Origin: Salinigranum halophilum
GTDB lineage: Archaea > Halobacteriota > Halobacteria > Halobacteriales > Haloferacaceae
Assembly: GCF_007004735.1 (NCBI RefSeq)
Contig: NZ_SSNL01000009.1
Coordinates: 62,001-126,000 of the forward strand
Length of the DNA: 64,000 nt
Direction: 5' to 3'
The position numbers and the translations under genes were made by a program. Below the pieces are notes generated by a model. The model searched no databases. It was given only the letters and a program-made list of their open reading frames with translations, and was not told the DNA's origin. Every line of letters begins with the position of its first letter. The stretch's first letter is position 1. This document shows positions 9,355-18,087 of the stretch, piece by piece.

Positions 9355-9399
9355 CCAGAACGCTCCGCGTTCTGGTTGCCCGCCAGACGTAGTCTGGCG
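9355..9399. other. Double hairpin in the IS left end (copy 1 of 3)
   Basis: Stem 1 is 9 bp (CCAGAACGC / GCGTTCTGG) with loop TCC; then a 5-nt spacer; stem 2 is 8 bp (CGCCAGAC / GTCTGGCG) with loop GTA. The total is 45 nt. The same 9-3-9-5-8-3-8 layout occurs inside tnpB at 10648-10692 and, partly decayed, inside tnpA at 9565-9609, with different stem sequences. Confidence 0.8.
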
Positions 9400-9498
9400 A
9401 CGGGGATGAAGCCGACCAACAGTATGCAACCGCCGACGATGGCACGGACGGGGTTCCAACGCGATTTTTAACTTGTCCGACCATGATAGTATCCATAG

Positions 9499-9926
9499 AT
9501 GGTGAAGAGTACCCGTCATGCGAAATACGAACTCTATTATCACATAGTACTCGTGCCGAAATCTGGCGGAATCGAAGATTCCGCTGACCTCGCGGAACAG
9601 GGTTCCACTCAGTATCGGCGTTCGCATCTGACGGGGAAAACGAAGGAACGTCTCGAAACCATCTTCGCGGAAATCTGTGAGGACAAGTGCCTCGAACTGG
9701 CCGAGTCCGAGGTCATGCCCGACCACGTACACCTGTTCATCGGGAGTCCACCGAAGAACGGCCCGTCACTCATCGTCAACTGGGTGAAAGGCATCTCCGC
9801 CCGCAAGTACAACCAGCAGTACGACGACCGCGTGAAGTGGACTCGTTCGTACTACGTCGGTACGGCGGGTAGTGCCTCAAAGGGCGCTGTCGAACGCTAC
9901 ATCGCTGAACAGGAGGGTGACGACGA

Positions 9927-9930
<4 letters not shown>
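9499..9930 (+). CDS. tnpA: IS200/IS605 TnpA (Y1 HUH transposase) with in-frame insertion
   Basis: 143 residues. This single-strand DNA transposase cuts and joins the IS ends using one tyrosine. The HUH motif is H76-V-H78 and the nucleophile is Y134 in the ERYIAEQ helix. The N-terminal strand HIVLVPK should run straight into [14 protein letters not shown]; here 17 extra residues (22-38, nucleotides 9562-9612) separate them. The extra DNA is a double hairpin like those at 9355-9399 and 10648-10692. The insertion keeps the frame but falls after the first beta strand and may impair activity. The start is ATG 9499; the stop overlaps the tnpB start. Confidence 0.9.
9565..9609. other. Double hairpin inserted in tnpA (copy 2 of 3)
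   Basis: Stem 1 pairs GCGGAATC (9566-9573) with GATTCCGC (9577-9584) around loop GAA. Stem 2 pairs GGAAC (9594-9598) with GTTCC (9602-9606) around loop AGG; its outer pairs are mismatched, consistent with decay. The segment corresponds to the 17 residues that interrupt TnpA. Confidence 0.75.
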
Positions 9931-11306
<1,376 letters not shown>

Positions 11307-11322
11307 TTACGTGACTCGCAGC

Positions 11323-11586
11323 TCACGCCCCCGCCGCGTCGCCCGCGCGGTCCGTCGGCTCCACGTCGAGCCGCTGTGCCGCCGCTTCGAGCTGGGCGTC
11401 GACGAGGTAGGTGACGCCGCCGGCGAGGCCGAGGCCGACGACACCGAACACGAGCAGCACGAAGAACGAGTCGAGCCCGACGAGCACCGGAATCGCCGTC
11501 GTCGCGGGGACACAGACCCCACAGGCGAGGATGACGGTGTAGATGCGGGCTAGGGTCCGCCACAGCCCGTCGTCGAGCTCTTCCAT
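11323..11586 (-). CDS. Small membrane protein in the ParA operon
   Basis: 87 residues: a short acidic N-terminus (MEELDDGLW), two hydrophobic helices (about 13-33 and 38-58), then a polar, acidic tail. The start ATG at 11586 is 41 nt downstream of the acidic-partner stop at 11628, on the same strand, so it is probably the third gene of the parA operon. The IS608-like element ends 16 nt after its stop and separates it from the second small membrane protein at 9087-9290. A membrane protein in a ParA operon could serve as a membrane landmark for the ATPase; this is inference only. Confidence 0.75.
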   Translation of the reverse strand: MEELDDGLWRTLARIYTVILACGVCVPATTAIPVLVGLDSFFVLLVFGVVGLGLAGGVTYLVDAQLEAAAQRLDVEPTDRAGDAAGA

Positions 11587-11627
11587 ACCCACACATTCAG
11601 GCGATTCGATATATCTCTTCGGGAAGG

Positions 11628-12089
11628 CTAGTCGCGGTAGTCGTAGCCCCACCGCCCGAGCAGCGACGCCACCTCGTCGGGATGTTGCATCGCGACGACG
11701 TACGCCGCCTCGCGGAGGTCGAGCAGGTAGACGTCGGTGTCGAGTCGCTCCTCGACCTCGCCGCGGAAGCGCCGTTCGGCCCGGTCGGTCTCGTCGCGGA
11801 GGAAGAACTGCGTCACGTTGGGGCGGTCGTCCTTGACCGACCGGCGGCGAAGCACCCACGGGATGCCGTCGTCGTCTCCCGCTCCGTCGACGTCCAGAGC
11901 AGAGGTGGTGTCCGTCTCGGTGTCGGCGTCGCCGTCGGTGTCGGTAGCGGCGTCCACAGCCACGTCCGCCGCCGGTTCGTCGTCGGTCGTCTCGGACGTC
12001 GTCTCTGTGGGCGACTCACTCGCCTCCTCGTCGCCTCGTTCCTCCGACACCAGGTCACCGAACGGGTCGTCGCCAGTGCCGCTCTTCAT
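11628..12089 (-). CDS. Acidic ParA-operon partner protein
   Basis: 153 residues from ATG 12089, whose ATGA overlaps the parA stop, so the two are translationally coupled. Residues 1-75 are highly acidic and Thr-rich, without predicted structure. The C-terminal ~75 residues form a compact domain (VLRRRSVKDDRPNVTQFFLR through LLGRWGYDYRD) containing a basic cluster that could contact DNA or ParA. Haloarchaeal ParA/Soj-like genes often have such a small partner in place of ParB. It may be the adaptor that reads the 13-nt iterons upstream of parA; this is not shown by the sequence. An upstream in-frame extension exists but lacks coding character. Confidence 0.8.
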   Translation of the reverse strand: MKSGTGDDPFGDLVSEERGDEEASESPTETTSETTDDEPAADVAVDAATDTDGDADTETDTTSALDVDGAGDDDGIPWVLRRRSVKDDRPNVTQFFLRDETDRAERRFRGEVEERLDTDVYLLDLREAAYVVAMQHPDEVASLLGRWGYDYRD

Positions 12090-12946
12090 GCGGGGACCTC
12101 CAGGTCGACCTGGCGAGTGAGATGTGCGGCGAGCGTCTCGAACTGCTCGAGCGTCTCCACCTCGTAGTCGCGCGTGCGCGAGCGGTGTTCCTCGACGAAG
12201 GTGAACGCCGAGCACTGCGTGCGCCAACACCCCTCGAACATCGAGGTCCGGTCACCGATGACGACGGGGACGTCGTAGCCGAGACCCTCGAGCTTCTCGC
12301 GGTAGGCGCGCTGGTCGGCCGTGTTCTTCACCTCGTTCGGGACCGCGGCGAGGACGCCGATGTTGATGCCGAGTTCCCCTTCGAGCCCCTCGACGAGGTC
12401 CTCGAGCCCGGTGATGGACTGTTGGCCCTTCCCGGAGAGTTCGAGCGGGACGACGAGGTTGCGCGTGGCGTACAACGCGTTGTAGAGTTGCGGCCCGGTC
12501 GTCGCCGGCGGGTCCACGATGAGCACGTCGTATCTGGCGGGAACGTCGGCCTCCTGAAGCACCCGCAGGAGCTGTTCGTACATCGGGTACTCGTAGTCGG
12601 GGTCGGGGTGGGTGTCCTCCTCGAGGTCGGCGGTCTTCAACAGGAGTTCGGTGAGCCGTTCGAGCATGTTGTGCGAGGGGACCACGCTCACCCCGTGTTC
12701 GGTCTCGTGGACGAGGTCGTCGAACGCGCCGCCGGGACGCCCGATGAGGTGCCGGACGAGGTTGTCGACGCCGCTCTGTCCCCGCTCGTCGTCGACGTCA
12801 AGGAGGTACGAGAGGCTCCCGTCTTGGGGGTCCATGTCGATGACCAGGACGTCGTGGCCGGCGCGAGCGTGGGCGACCGCACAGTTGGCCGAGATGGTCG
12901 TCTTCCCCACCCCGCCGGCCTCGGAGTACACCGTGTAGGTGAGCAT
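12086..12946 (-). CDS. parA: ParA/Soj-family partition ATPase
   Basis: 286 residues from ATG 12946 (an upstream in-frame ATG at 12973 would put the ATG inside the TATA region). A deviant Walker A, EAGGVGKTT, starts at residue 9, the A' box is VLVIDMDPQDG (about 35-45) and Walker B is VLIVDPPATTG; these define the ParA/MinD fold that dimerises on ATP and binds DNA or membrane. A TATA-like box at 12971-12977 lies about 28 nt upstream, suggesting a leaderless mRNA. Five 13-nt iterons lie immediately upstream of the promoter. The gene heads an operon with an acidic partner and two small membrane proteins, suggesting DNA partition or positioning. Confidence 0.9.
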   Translation of the reverse strand: MLTYTVYSEAGGVGKTTISANCAVAHARAGHDVLVIDMDPQDGSLSYLLDVDDERGQSGVDNLVRHLIGRPGGAFDDLVHETEHGVSVVPSHNMLERLTELLLKTADLEEDTHPDPDYEYPMYEQLLRVLQEADVPARYDVLIVDPPATTGPQLYNALYATRNLVVPLELSGKGQQSITGLEDLVEGLEGELGINIGVLAAVPNEVKNTADQRAYREKLEGLGYDVPVVIGDRTSMFEGCWRTQCSAFTFVEEHRSRTRDYEVETLEQFETLAAHLTRQVDLEVPA

Positions 12947-12993
12947 GGGTGTGAGACCGGGAGGGAGAGGCATAAATCTCCGTCAGACGATTC

Positions 12994-13058
12994 AGTCGTA
13001 CTAAATAGTTATACTGTTCAGTAAAACTAATCAGTAAAACTGAGCAGTGGTACTGTCT
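12994..13058. repeat. Array 2: five tandem 13-nt iterons upstream of parA
   Basis: Five units with exact 13-nt period start at 12994, 13007, 13020, 13033 and 13046. All five contain AGTNNNACT. The array begins 17 nt upstream of the parA TATA-like box (12971-12977), next to the BRE position. Its period and consensus match array 1 at 8945-9022. It is a plausible parS-like centromere and autoregulatory operator. Confidence 0.9.
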
Positions 13059-13127
13059 TATCATACCGCTTGAGACGGATTCCCCCGGCCCACAAGACGT
13101 ATCAAGCCGCCGGACTGCGTCGACACC

Positions 13128-14012
13128 ATGCCCTCCTTCGGCAGACGGCGGTACCTCCACACCGCCGGCGCTGGCCTCCTCTGGCTGGTAGCCGGGTGTA
13201 CCGGTGGGTCACCGACGGGTTCGTCGTCACCCTCGACACGGACGCCGACGCGAACGAGCGTGCCGGCCACGACGGTCACCGGAACCTACGGCGACTTCGT
13301 CGACGGGCCGCGGTCGTACCCCGACCGTCCCGCTGACCCCTCCCGCGAGGCGGTCCGGGAGTACGTCCGCGACGCCGAGCGCGCCCGAACGTACAACGCG
13401 CTCTTCGAGCCCGACATGACAGACAGCTCCGTGCAGTGTCGGACCACCGACGACCGCGCGGCGCAGGGCGGCCACTACGTGCTCGCGAGCTGTTCCGGCT
13501 ACGCGAACTACCCCGAGGCACACGCCGACTGGGGACAGACACCGGCGCTGTACTTCGTCACCGCCGACCTGACGATTCGCGTCGCCGACTACGACTCACG
13601 GCACATCCACTGTACGGAGGTGTTCGCATCGTCAGACCCGGGCGAGAACTTCGCCGCGGTCTGTGAGGGTGGTGACGCCTCGTACCGCGTGTACAACGTC
13701 CATCCGGAGTCGCACACCGTCGCCGTGACCGTCGAGTTCCTCGGCGAGAACGGCGCAGATGAGACGAGCACGGCGAGCCGGACGGTGCTCGAACGCGACT
13801 ACACCCTGGCCCCCACGGCGGGCGTCAAAGAGGAGAGCGTCACCTACCGGAAAGGGGTCTACCGCGTGCGGGCGACCCTCGACGGGGAGACGGAGGCGAC
13901 GTACCGGTGGGACCTCCAGTTCGCGCCGACGGCCGAGGACCCGCCGCTCGTGGTTCTCGTCACGCCGGCGGGCGGGCTCACGATTCGGCGGGTTCCGTTG
14001 CAGACGGTTTGA
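13128..14012 (+). CDS. Predicted Tat-type lipoprotein, unknown function
   Basis: 294 residues. The N-terminus has a Tat-like motif (GRRRYLHTAG), a hydrophobic stretch and a lipobox (WLVAGC, Cys at about residue 24), so it should be exported folded and lipid-anchored outside the cell. A Ser/Thr/Pro-rich linker (25-50) leads to a beta-rich domain with four spaced Cys residues (in CRTT, SCSG, HCTE and VCEG) that may form two disulfides. No enzyme motif is seen. It is divergently transcribed from parA and ends shortly before a small HTH gene. I do not recognise a named family. Confidence 0.82.
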   Translation: MPSFGRRRYLHTAGAGLLWLVAGCTGGSPTGSSSPSTRTPTRTSVPATTVTGTYGDFVDGPRSYPDRPADPSREAVREYVRDAERARTYNALFEPDMTDSSVQCRTTDDRAAQGGHYVLASCSGYANYPEAHADWGQTPALYFVTADLTIRVADYDSRHIHCTEVFASSDPGENFAAVCEGGDASYRVYNVHPESHTVAVTVEFLGENGADETSTASRTVLERDYTLAPTAGVKEESVTYRKGVYRVRATLDGETEATYRWDLQFAPTAEDPPLVVLVTPAGGLTIRRVPLQTV

Positions 14013-14051
14013 CACCGCGTCCGTCGCGCGGTTCGACCCGGAATATAATAT

Positions 14052-14086
14052 TTACTCATTACGTAGTAACCTTTTACACACATGAC
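14052..14086. promoter_or_regulatory. Promoter region with two small dyads before the HTH gene
   Basis: A TATA-like run (14044-14052) is followed by TTACT-N8-AGTAA (14052-14069) and ACACAC-N8-GTGTGT (within about 14075-14096). These lie 12-60 nt before the ATG at 14108 and could be operators for the encoded winged-helix protein. Confidence 0.4.
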
Positions 14087-14107
14087 AGCGTGTGTAGAGA
14101 TACGACG

Positions 14108-14341
14108 ATGGCCCCTCAGCTCACCCAGACATCCCAGCAGTTCGACGGCATCCCCGCCGAGATCGAGGCCGACGGCTCGAAGCTCGTCTACCTCTTCCTC
14201 GCCGCACACGGCGAGTCGAACGTCTCGGAGCTGTCGGAGTCGCTCGGGATGACGAAACTCTCCCTGTACAGCATCCTCGACACCCTCACCGCCAAGGACC
14301 TGGTCGAGGGCGACGGCTGGACCTTCCAGACGGCGGTCTGA
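14108..14341 (+). CDS. Small winged-helix (TrmB/MarR-like) DNA-binding protein
   Basis: 77 residues from ATG 14108. The core (residues about 20-75) has helix, helix-turn-helix (NVSELSESLGMTKLSLYSIL) and a wing ending EGDGWTFQ, typical of haloarchaeal one-domain TrmB/MarR-like regulators. It lacks a ligand-binding domain, so it probably works as a dimeric repressor or as an HTH partner. Two inverted repeats sit between the TATA-like box and the start and are candidate autoregulatory operators. The convergent neighbour pncB gives no clue to the target. Confidence 0.85.
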   Translation: MAPQLTQTSQQFDGIPAEIEADGSKLVYLFLAAHGESNVSELSESLGMTKLSLYSILDTLTAKDLVEGDGWTFQTAV

Positions 14342-14410
14342 CCACACGCACCGTCGACCCGTGGTCCGGGTGGAATCCCCAGGCTCACCCACTCATCGGG
14401 CCCAGAACCG

Positions 14411-15784
14411 TCACTCCTCGCGCCGCTCGAGTCGCGTCCGCAGCCGCTCCGTCTCGGCGCCGAGCCCGTCACTGACGCGCACCTCGTACGTCCCCGGCTC
14501 CTCGATGTCCCGCACCGCGGGCGGGAGCGACCGGACGTTCCGTCGCGTCGTCTCTCGAATCTCGTCGAGTGTCGGGGACGCTGACACCCGCTCGCCCCCT
14601 CGGACGACGGGTTCGAGCAGGTCACGACCCGGCCCCGCCTCGTCTCGTTTCCCGAGGACGTCGTGGACGTACGTACCGTCCGCCTCGACCCGGCCGACGC
14701 GCTTCTCGCCGGGGTACGTCACCTTCCCCGACGAGAGTTTCATGCTCGGCTGGAGTCCACCCTCACCCACCTGTTCGACCGCGACCAGCTTGTACACCGG
14801 GTCGAGCGAGGGGGCGTCCCGACTCGTCGTGAGCGCCGTCCCGGGGCCGAAGCCGTCGGCCACCCCGTCCGAACGGAGGAACTCGCGGATGGTGTACTCG
14901 TCCATCCCCGAGGAGACGAACACGTCGACGTCGGGCAGACGTTCGTGTACCTCCTTCGAGAGCGCCACGAGGTCGCCCGAGTCGAGGCGCACGCCGCGCA
15001 GGTCGACACCGGCCTCGCGAGCGACCTCGGCCGCGAGTTCCGCACCCGCGACGGTGTCGTAGGTGTCGATGAGGAGCGTGCTCTCGTCGCCGTAGGTGTC
15101 GACGAACGCCCTGAACGACTCGCGCTCCGTCGGGAAGCTCTGGACCCACGAGTGCGCCATCGTCCCGTAGGTCGGGACGCCGAAGGCCTCCCCCGCCGCG
15201 AGCAGCGAAGTGCCGTCGAAGCCGCCGACGTACGCCGCACGGGCGGCTTTCAGCCCGGCGTCGGTCCCGTGAGCACGGCGCGACCCGAAGTCGACGAGGG
15301 TCTGACCGTCGCCCTCGCGCTCGACGACGTCGCGCATCCGGGCGGCCTTCGTCGCGACGAGGCTCTGAAAGCCGACCTGGTTGAGGAAGAGGGTCTCGAG
15401 CAACTGCGCTTCGGGCAGGGGCGCGCGGACCTCGACGAGCGGCTCGTTCGGGAAGACGACGGTCCCCTCGGGGACGGCCCTGACATCACCCGAGAAGGAG
15501 AAGTCCGCGAGCGAGTCGAGGAAGTCGTCGTCGAACCCTTCCTCGGCGAGATACGTGAGGGCGCGCTCGCCGAAGGTGAGCGAGTCCAGGGCGGCGAGCA
15601 CCTGTTCGAGCCCGGCGGCGACGACGTATCCCCGGTGCCGCGGCAGGTCGCGGAAGTAGAGGCTGAACGCCGCCTCCGGGGTGTGCTCGCGAGCGAGGTA
15701 CCCCTGCAGCATCGTGAGTTCGTACCGGTCGGCAAAGAGCGCGAGCGTCTCCGGGGTCAGGTGACCGAACGACGAAGGGGTCAT
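14411..15784 (-). CDS. pncB: Nicotinate phosphoribosyltransferase
   Basis: 457 residues. The enzyme joins nicotinate to PRPP, using ATP, to form nicotinate mononucleotide in the Preiss-Handler NAD salvage pathway. Visible family features: N-terminal ADRYELTMLQGYL, the PRPP-related DFGSRRAHGTDAG, the conserved GTMAHSW with the catalytic-region His, IDTYDT, RLDSGDL and FVSSGMDEY, and a zinc-free C-terminus. Length is somewhat above the usual archaeal 390 because of a C-terminal helical extension. The ATG at 15784 is well placed at the start of the first conserved block. It stands alone on the minus strand. Confidence 0.95.
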   Translation of the reverse strand: MTPSSFGHLTPETLALFADRYELTMLQGYLAREHTPEAAFSLYFRDLPRHRGYVVAAGLEQVLAALDSLTFGERALTYLAEEGFDDDFLDSLADFSFSGDVRAVPEGTVVFPNEPLVEVRAPLPEAQLLETLFLNQVGFQSLVATKAARMRDVVEREGDGQTLVDFGSRRAHGTDAGLKAARAAYVGGFDGTSLLAAGEAFGVPTYGTMAHSWVQSFPTERESFRAFVDTYGDESTLLIDTYDTVAGAELAAEVAREAGVDLRGVRLDSGDLVALSKEVHERLPDVDVFVSSGMDEYTIREFLRSDGVADGFGPGTALTTSRDAPSLDPVYKLVAVEQVGEGGLQPSMKLSSGKVTYPGEKRVGRVEADGTYVHDVLGKRDEAGPGRDLLEPVVRGGERVSASPTLDEIRETTRRNVRSLPPAVRDIEEPGTYEVRVSDGLGAETERLRTRLERREE

Positions 15785-15829
15785 GACGGTGACAACTCAC
15801 GGGACGCACAAACGTGTTTGGCCCCGCGC

Positions 15830-16462
15830 TCAGCAGACGGCGGGCCGCTCTCCGTCGATGGCGGCGCACGCGGTTCGGAGGTCGCGCTCGAGCCGGTCGA
15901 CCGTCGCTTCGAGGCTGCCGACGCGGCTCTCGAGTCGCGTGACGTCGGCGTCGGCGTCGTCGAGCTGTCGTTGCAGGGACGCGCGTTCGTCGGCGAGTTC
16001 CTCGTTGTCGGCTTCGAGGCTGTCGACTCGCGACCGAAGCTCGCGCTCGTTCTCGCGGAGGCTTCGGACCTGTGACTGGAGAGTCGACAGCTCCGAACGG
16101 CTGCGCTGGAGTCGCTCGCGGGTCGTCGACAGTGCCGACGACGTCGACGACAGCTCCGACTGGGTCGCATCGAGTTGGGACTCCGTCTCCTCGAGGTTCG
16201 ACGAGACCTGGCTGACGTCCCCGCGCGTGGTCTCGAGCGCGCTGTCGAGGTCGGCGAGTTCGGCTCTCGTGTTCGAGAGCTCCTGTTCCGTCGCCTGGAG
16301 TTCGCCGCGCAGGGCGGCGTTTCGCTCGCGGAGCTCCGTGTTCTGGGTGTCGAGTTGCTCGACGGAGTGTTGGAAGAACATCGTCGCACCCGCGGTGCCC
16401 GCGGCGAGGACGACCACGAGCACGACGAACACGGCGTTGATGGGGCCACCGATGAATCGCAT
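15830..16462 (-). CDS. Membrane-anchored coiled-coil protein
   Basis: 210 residues from ATG 16462 (a GTG at 16477 is possible). One N-terminal transmembrane helix (about residues 8-30) is followed by about 165 residues of nearly unbroken heptads (LDTQNTELRERN, LESRVGSLEATVDRL), then a short tail with two Cys (TACAAIDGERPAVC). It should form a rod-like dimer anchored to the membrane. Such proteins can be structural or scaffolding. It is near the cell-shape gene rdfA and a Sph3-like SMC gene, which makes a cell-envelope or cytoskeletal role attractive but unproven. Confidence 0.85.
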   Translation of the reverse strand: MRFIGGPINAVFVVLVVVLAAGTAGATMFFQHSVEQLDTQNTELRERNAALRGELQATEQELSNTRAELADLDSALETTRGDVSQVSSNLEETESQLDATQSELSSTSSALSTTRERLQRSRSELSTLQSQVRSLRENERELRSRVDSLEADNEELADERASLQRQLDDADADVTRLESRVGSLEATVDRLERDLRTACAAIDGERPAVC

Positions 16463-16577
16463 GGCAGTGAGAGACACCCAGATGTCTTGAATCCGTCCGC
16501 ACGACGTCGACGCGCCGGGGGCGGAGGCGGGCGGGCGGCGAGCCGGATTTCGAACAGTTCTCGTTGTACTCGTGACG

Positions 16578-16988
16578 TCAGTCGGTGAGTTCCTTGAGGA
16601 GGCGGCGGACGTGTCCCTCGGAGTACGAGACGTCGAACTCGCGGTCGAGGACGTCCCTGAGCGTCGCGGGTGACCACTCCTCGGCGTCGACGTCGTACTC
16701 GCGCGGTCCGGCGGCGACGACGTCCTCGAGGACGGACCGGTCGAGGGCCGTCGGCCGCCCGGGCCGGTCCTCGTCCGTGATGGCCTCGTCGATGGGACGT
16801 TCGTCGAACCGCGAGAGCCAGTAGTAGACGGTCGAGCGCGGGATTCCGTAGCGGTCGCTCAGTTCGTCGACGGCGACGCCGTCGAGGTAGTCGAGCGCGA
16901 CCATGAGTCGTTTGGTCGCCTTCGCGTCGCCCGTGTCGGCGAGTTTCTCTCTGAGTGCCGCCGGGTCGACGTGGTCGAGTTTGCTCAT
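16578..16988 (-). CDS. IS630-type HTH protein, stand-alone
   Basis: 136 residues with two helix-turn-helix segments like the DNA-binding part of IS630-family transposases: residues about 25-70 (DELSDRYGIPRSTVYYWLSRF) and 95-135 (SPATLRDVLDREFD-x-SYSEGHVRRLL). The DDE catalytic domain is absent and no adjacent remnant is seen, so this looks like a transposase-derived regulator and not a truncated transposase. It is divergent from rdfA across about 220 nt, so it could regulate that gene. The start is ATG 16988. Confidence 0.82.
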   Translation of the reverse strand: MSKLDHVDPAALREKLADTGDAKATKRLMVALDYLDGVAVDELSDRYGIPRSTVYYWLSRFDERPIDEAITDEDRPGRPTALDRSVLEDVVAAGPREYDVDAEEWSPATLRDVLDREFDVSYSEGHVRRLLKELTD

Positions 16989-17210
16989 ACCGACCCGAGT
17001 ACCGACACGGGCTTAAATCTAAGGACATATATCAGCGTCGGCAGCAGGGTGGGCGTCGAGGGGTCATATCAGCCACGGTCGCCGGGACGACGAGACCGAC
17101 AGGCTGCACACGCCGTCCTCGCGAACCGACAGCAGGTGCGGAAGCGTCGGGAGCGGCGGGGGTCGGAGAGTCGGTACATCCAAGAGGGACGAGCGGGAGG
17201 ACTGAACGTC

Positions 17211-17837
17211 ATGGGTAGCGCCGACTCCACACCGGGCCCACGGAGCAAGGTCGAACGCGTCATCGAGGAGTACGGCCTCGAGGGACTCGGTGACGAGCTA
17301 GAGCGACGGTGGACGGGCGCGTCGGGCGAGCGCGAGAGCCTGCGGAGCCTCGCCGACCGGTTCAACCGAGCGGTCCTCGAGGCGGCCCTCGACGAGGCGG
17401 GGGCGAGCCCGCTCGACGGCGAGGTGGAGAACACCTATCGCCTGCTCCGCGGGGACGACGTCAGCCCGGGGATGCAGACCGAGGCCCGCCGCCAACTCGA
17501 ACGCGACGGCGTCGACCGCGAGCAGGTCGAGTCCGACTTCGTCTCCCACCAGGCCATCCACACCTACCTCCGCGAGCACCGCGGGGCCGAACTCGAGACC
17601 GAAGAGGAGTCGCGCGTCGAGAAGGAGGCCCAAACCATCCGTCGCCTGCAGGGACGGGTCTCGGTCGTGACCGAGAGCGGCCTCACGCGGCTCGCGAACG
17701 CCGGCGACATCACCGTCGGCGAGTTCGAGGTGCTGACCGACGTCCAGGTGTACTGCGCCGACTGCGGGTCACAGTACGAGGCGGTCGAACTCATCGAGCG
17801 CGGCGGCTGTGACTGTGAATCGGCCGACGCCGAGTGA
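17211..17837 (+). CDS. rdfA: Rod-determining factor RdfA
   Basis: 208 residues from ATG 17211; longer in-frame versions lack conservation-like features. The N-terminus KVERVIEEYGLEGLGDEL, the segment LDGEVENTYRLLRGDDVS and the stretch ESDFVSHQAIHTYLREHR match my recollection of haloarchaeal RdfA, a protein reported to be needed for rod shape in Haloferax volcanii. The C-terminus carries a zinc-ribbon-like CADC and CDC pair. It is cytoplasmic, with no membrane segment. It is followed on the same strand by a Sph3-like SMC protein gene, the arrangement also known in other haloarchaea, which supports the call. Confidence 0.85.
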   Translation: MGSADSTPGPRSKVERVIEEYGLEGLGDELERRWTGASGERESLRSLADRFNRAVLEAALDEAGASPLDGEVENTYRLLRGDDVSPGMQTEARRQLERDGVDREQVESDFVSHQAIHTYLREHRGAELETEEESRVEKEAQTIRRLQGRVSVVTESGLTRLANAGDITVGEFEVLTDVQVYCADCGSQYEAVELIERGGCDCESADAE

Positions 17838-17848
17838 ACTACCCCACC

Positions 17849-17998
17849 CTACTCGCTCACGGCTGACGCCGTTCGCTCCTTGAGGGTGGGGCTTCCTGTT
17901 TCAACGACGCGCTTTGCAGATACCGAGGTATCCACAGGGAGCGCAGTCTCCACAGGCGTCGATTCGGAGCGTCCCGCTCTTATCGCTTTGATACCGCG
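17849..17998 (-). pseudogene. TnpB C-terminal remnant (IS1341-type)
   Basis: On the minus strand one frame reads AGRSESTPVETALPVDT, then KRVVETGSPTLKERTASAVSE and a TAG stop at 17849-17851. This is the typical C-terminal tail of haloarchaeal IS1341-type TnpB proteins. Nothing of the catalytic domains remains. It lies between rdfA and the Sph3-like gene, so an old insertion once separated the pair. Confidence 0.75.
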
Positions 17999-18056
17999 AG
18001 AAAGAATAATTCAGGTAATCGCGGGACCAGCCGACAGTTCTGCCCAGGTCATGAAC

Positions 18057-18080
18057 GTTTATGTACAGTCCGGAGTACAT
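18057..18080 (+). promoter_or_regulatory. TATA box overlapped by a dyad before the Sph3-like gene
   Basis: GTTTATGTA (18057-18065) lies about 27 nt before ATG 18088, fitting a leaderless transcript. It overlaps the inverted repeat ATGTAC-N8-GTACAT (18061-18080), whose centre TCCGGA is also palindromic. A protein bound there would block TBP or the start site, so a repressor site is likely. Confidence 0.55.
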
Positions 18081-18087
18081 CTAACTA

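Noticed and set aside
18061-18080. Part of a larger iteron array
   Set aside because: Only one copy of the dyad is present; no tandem repeats nearby.
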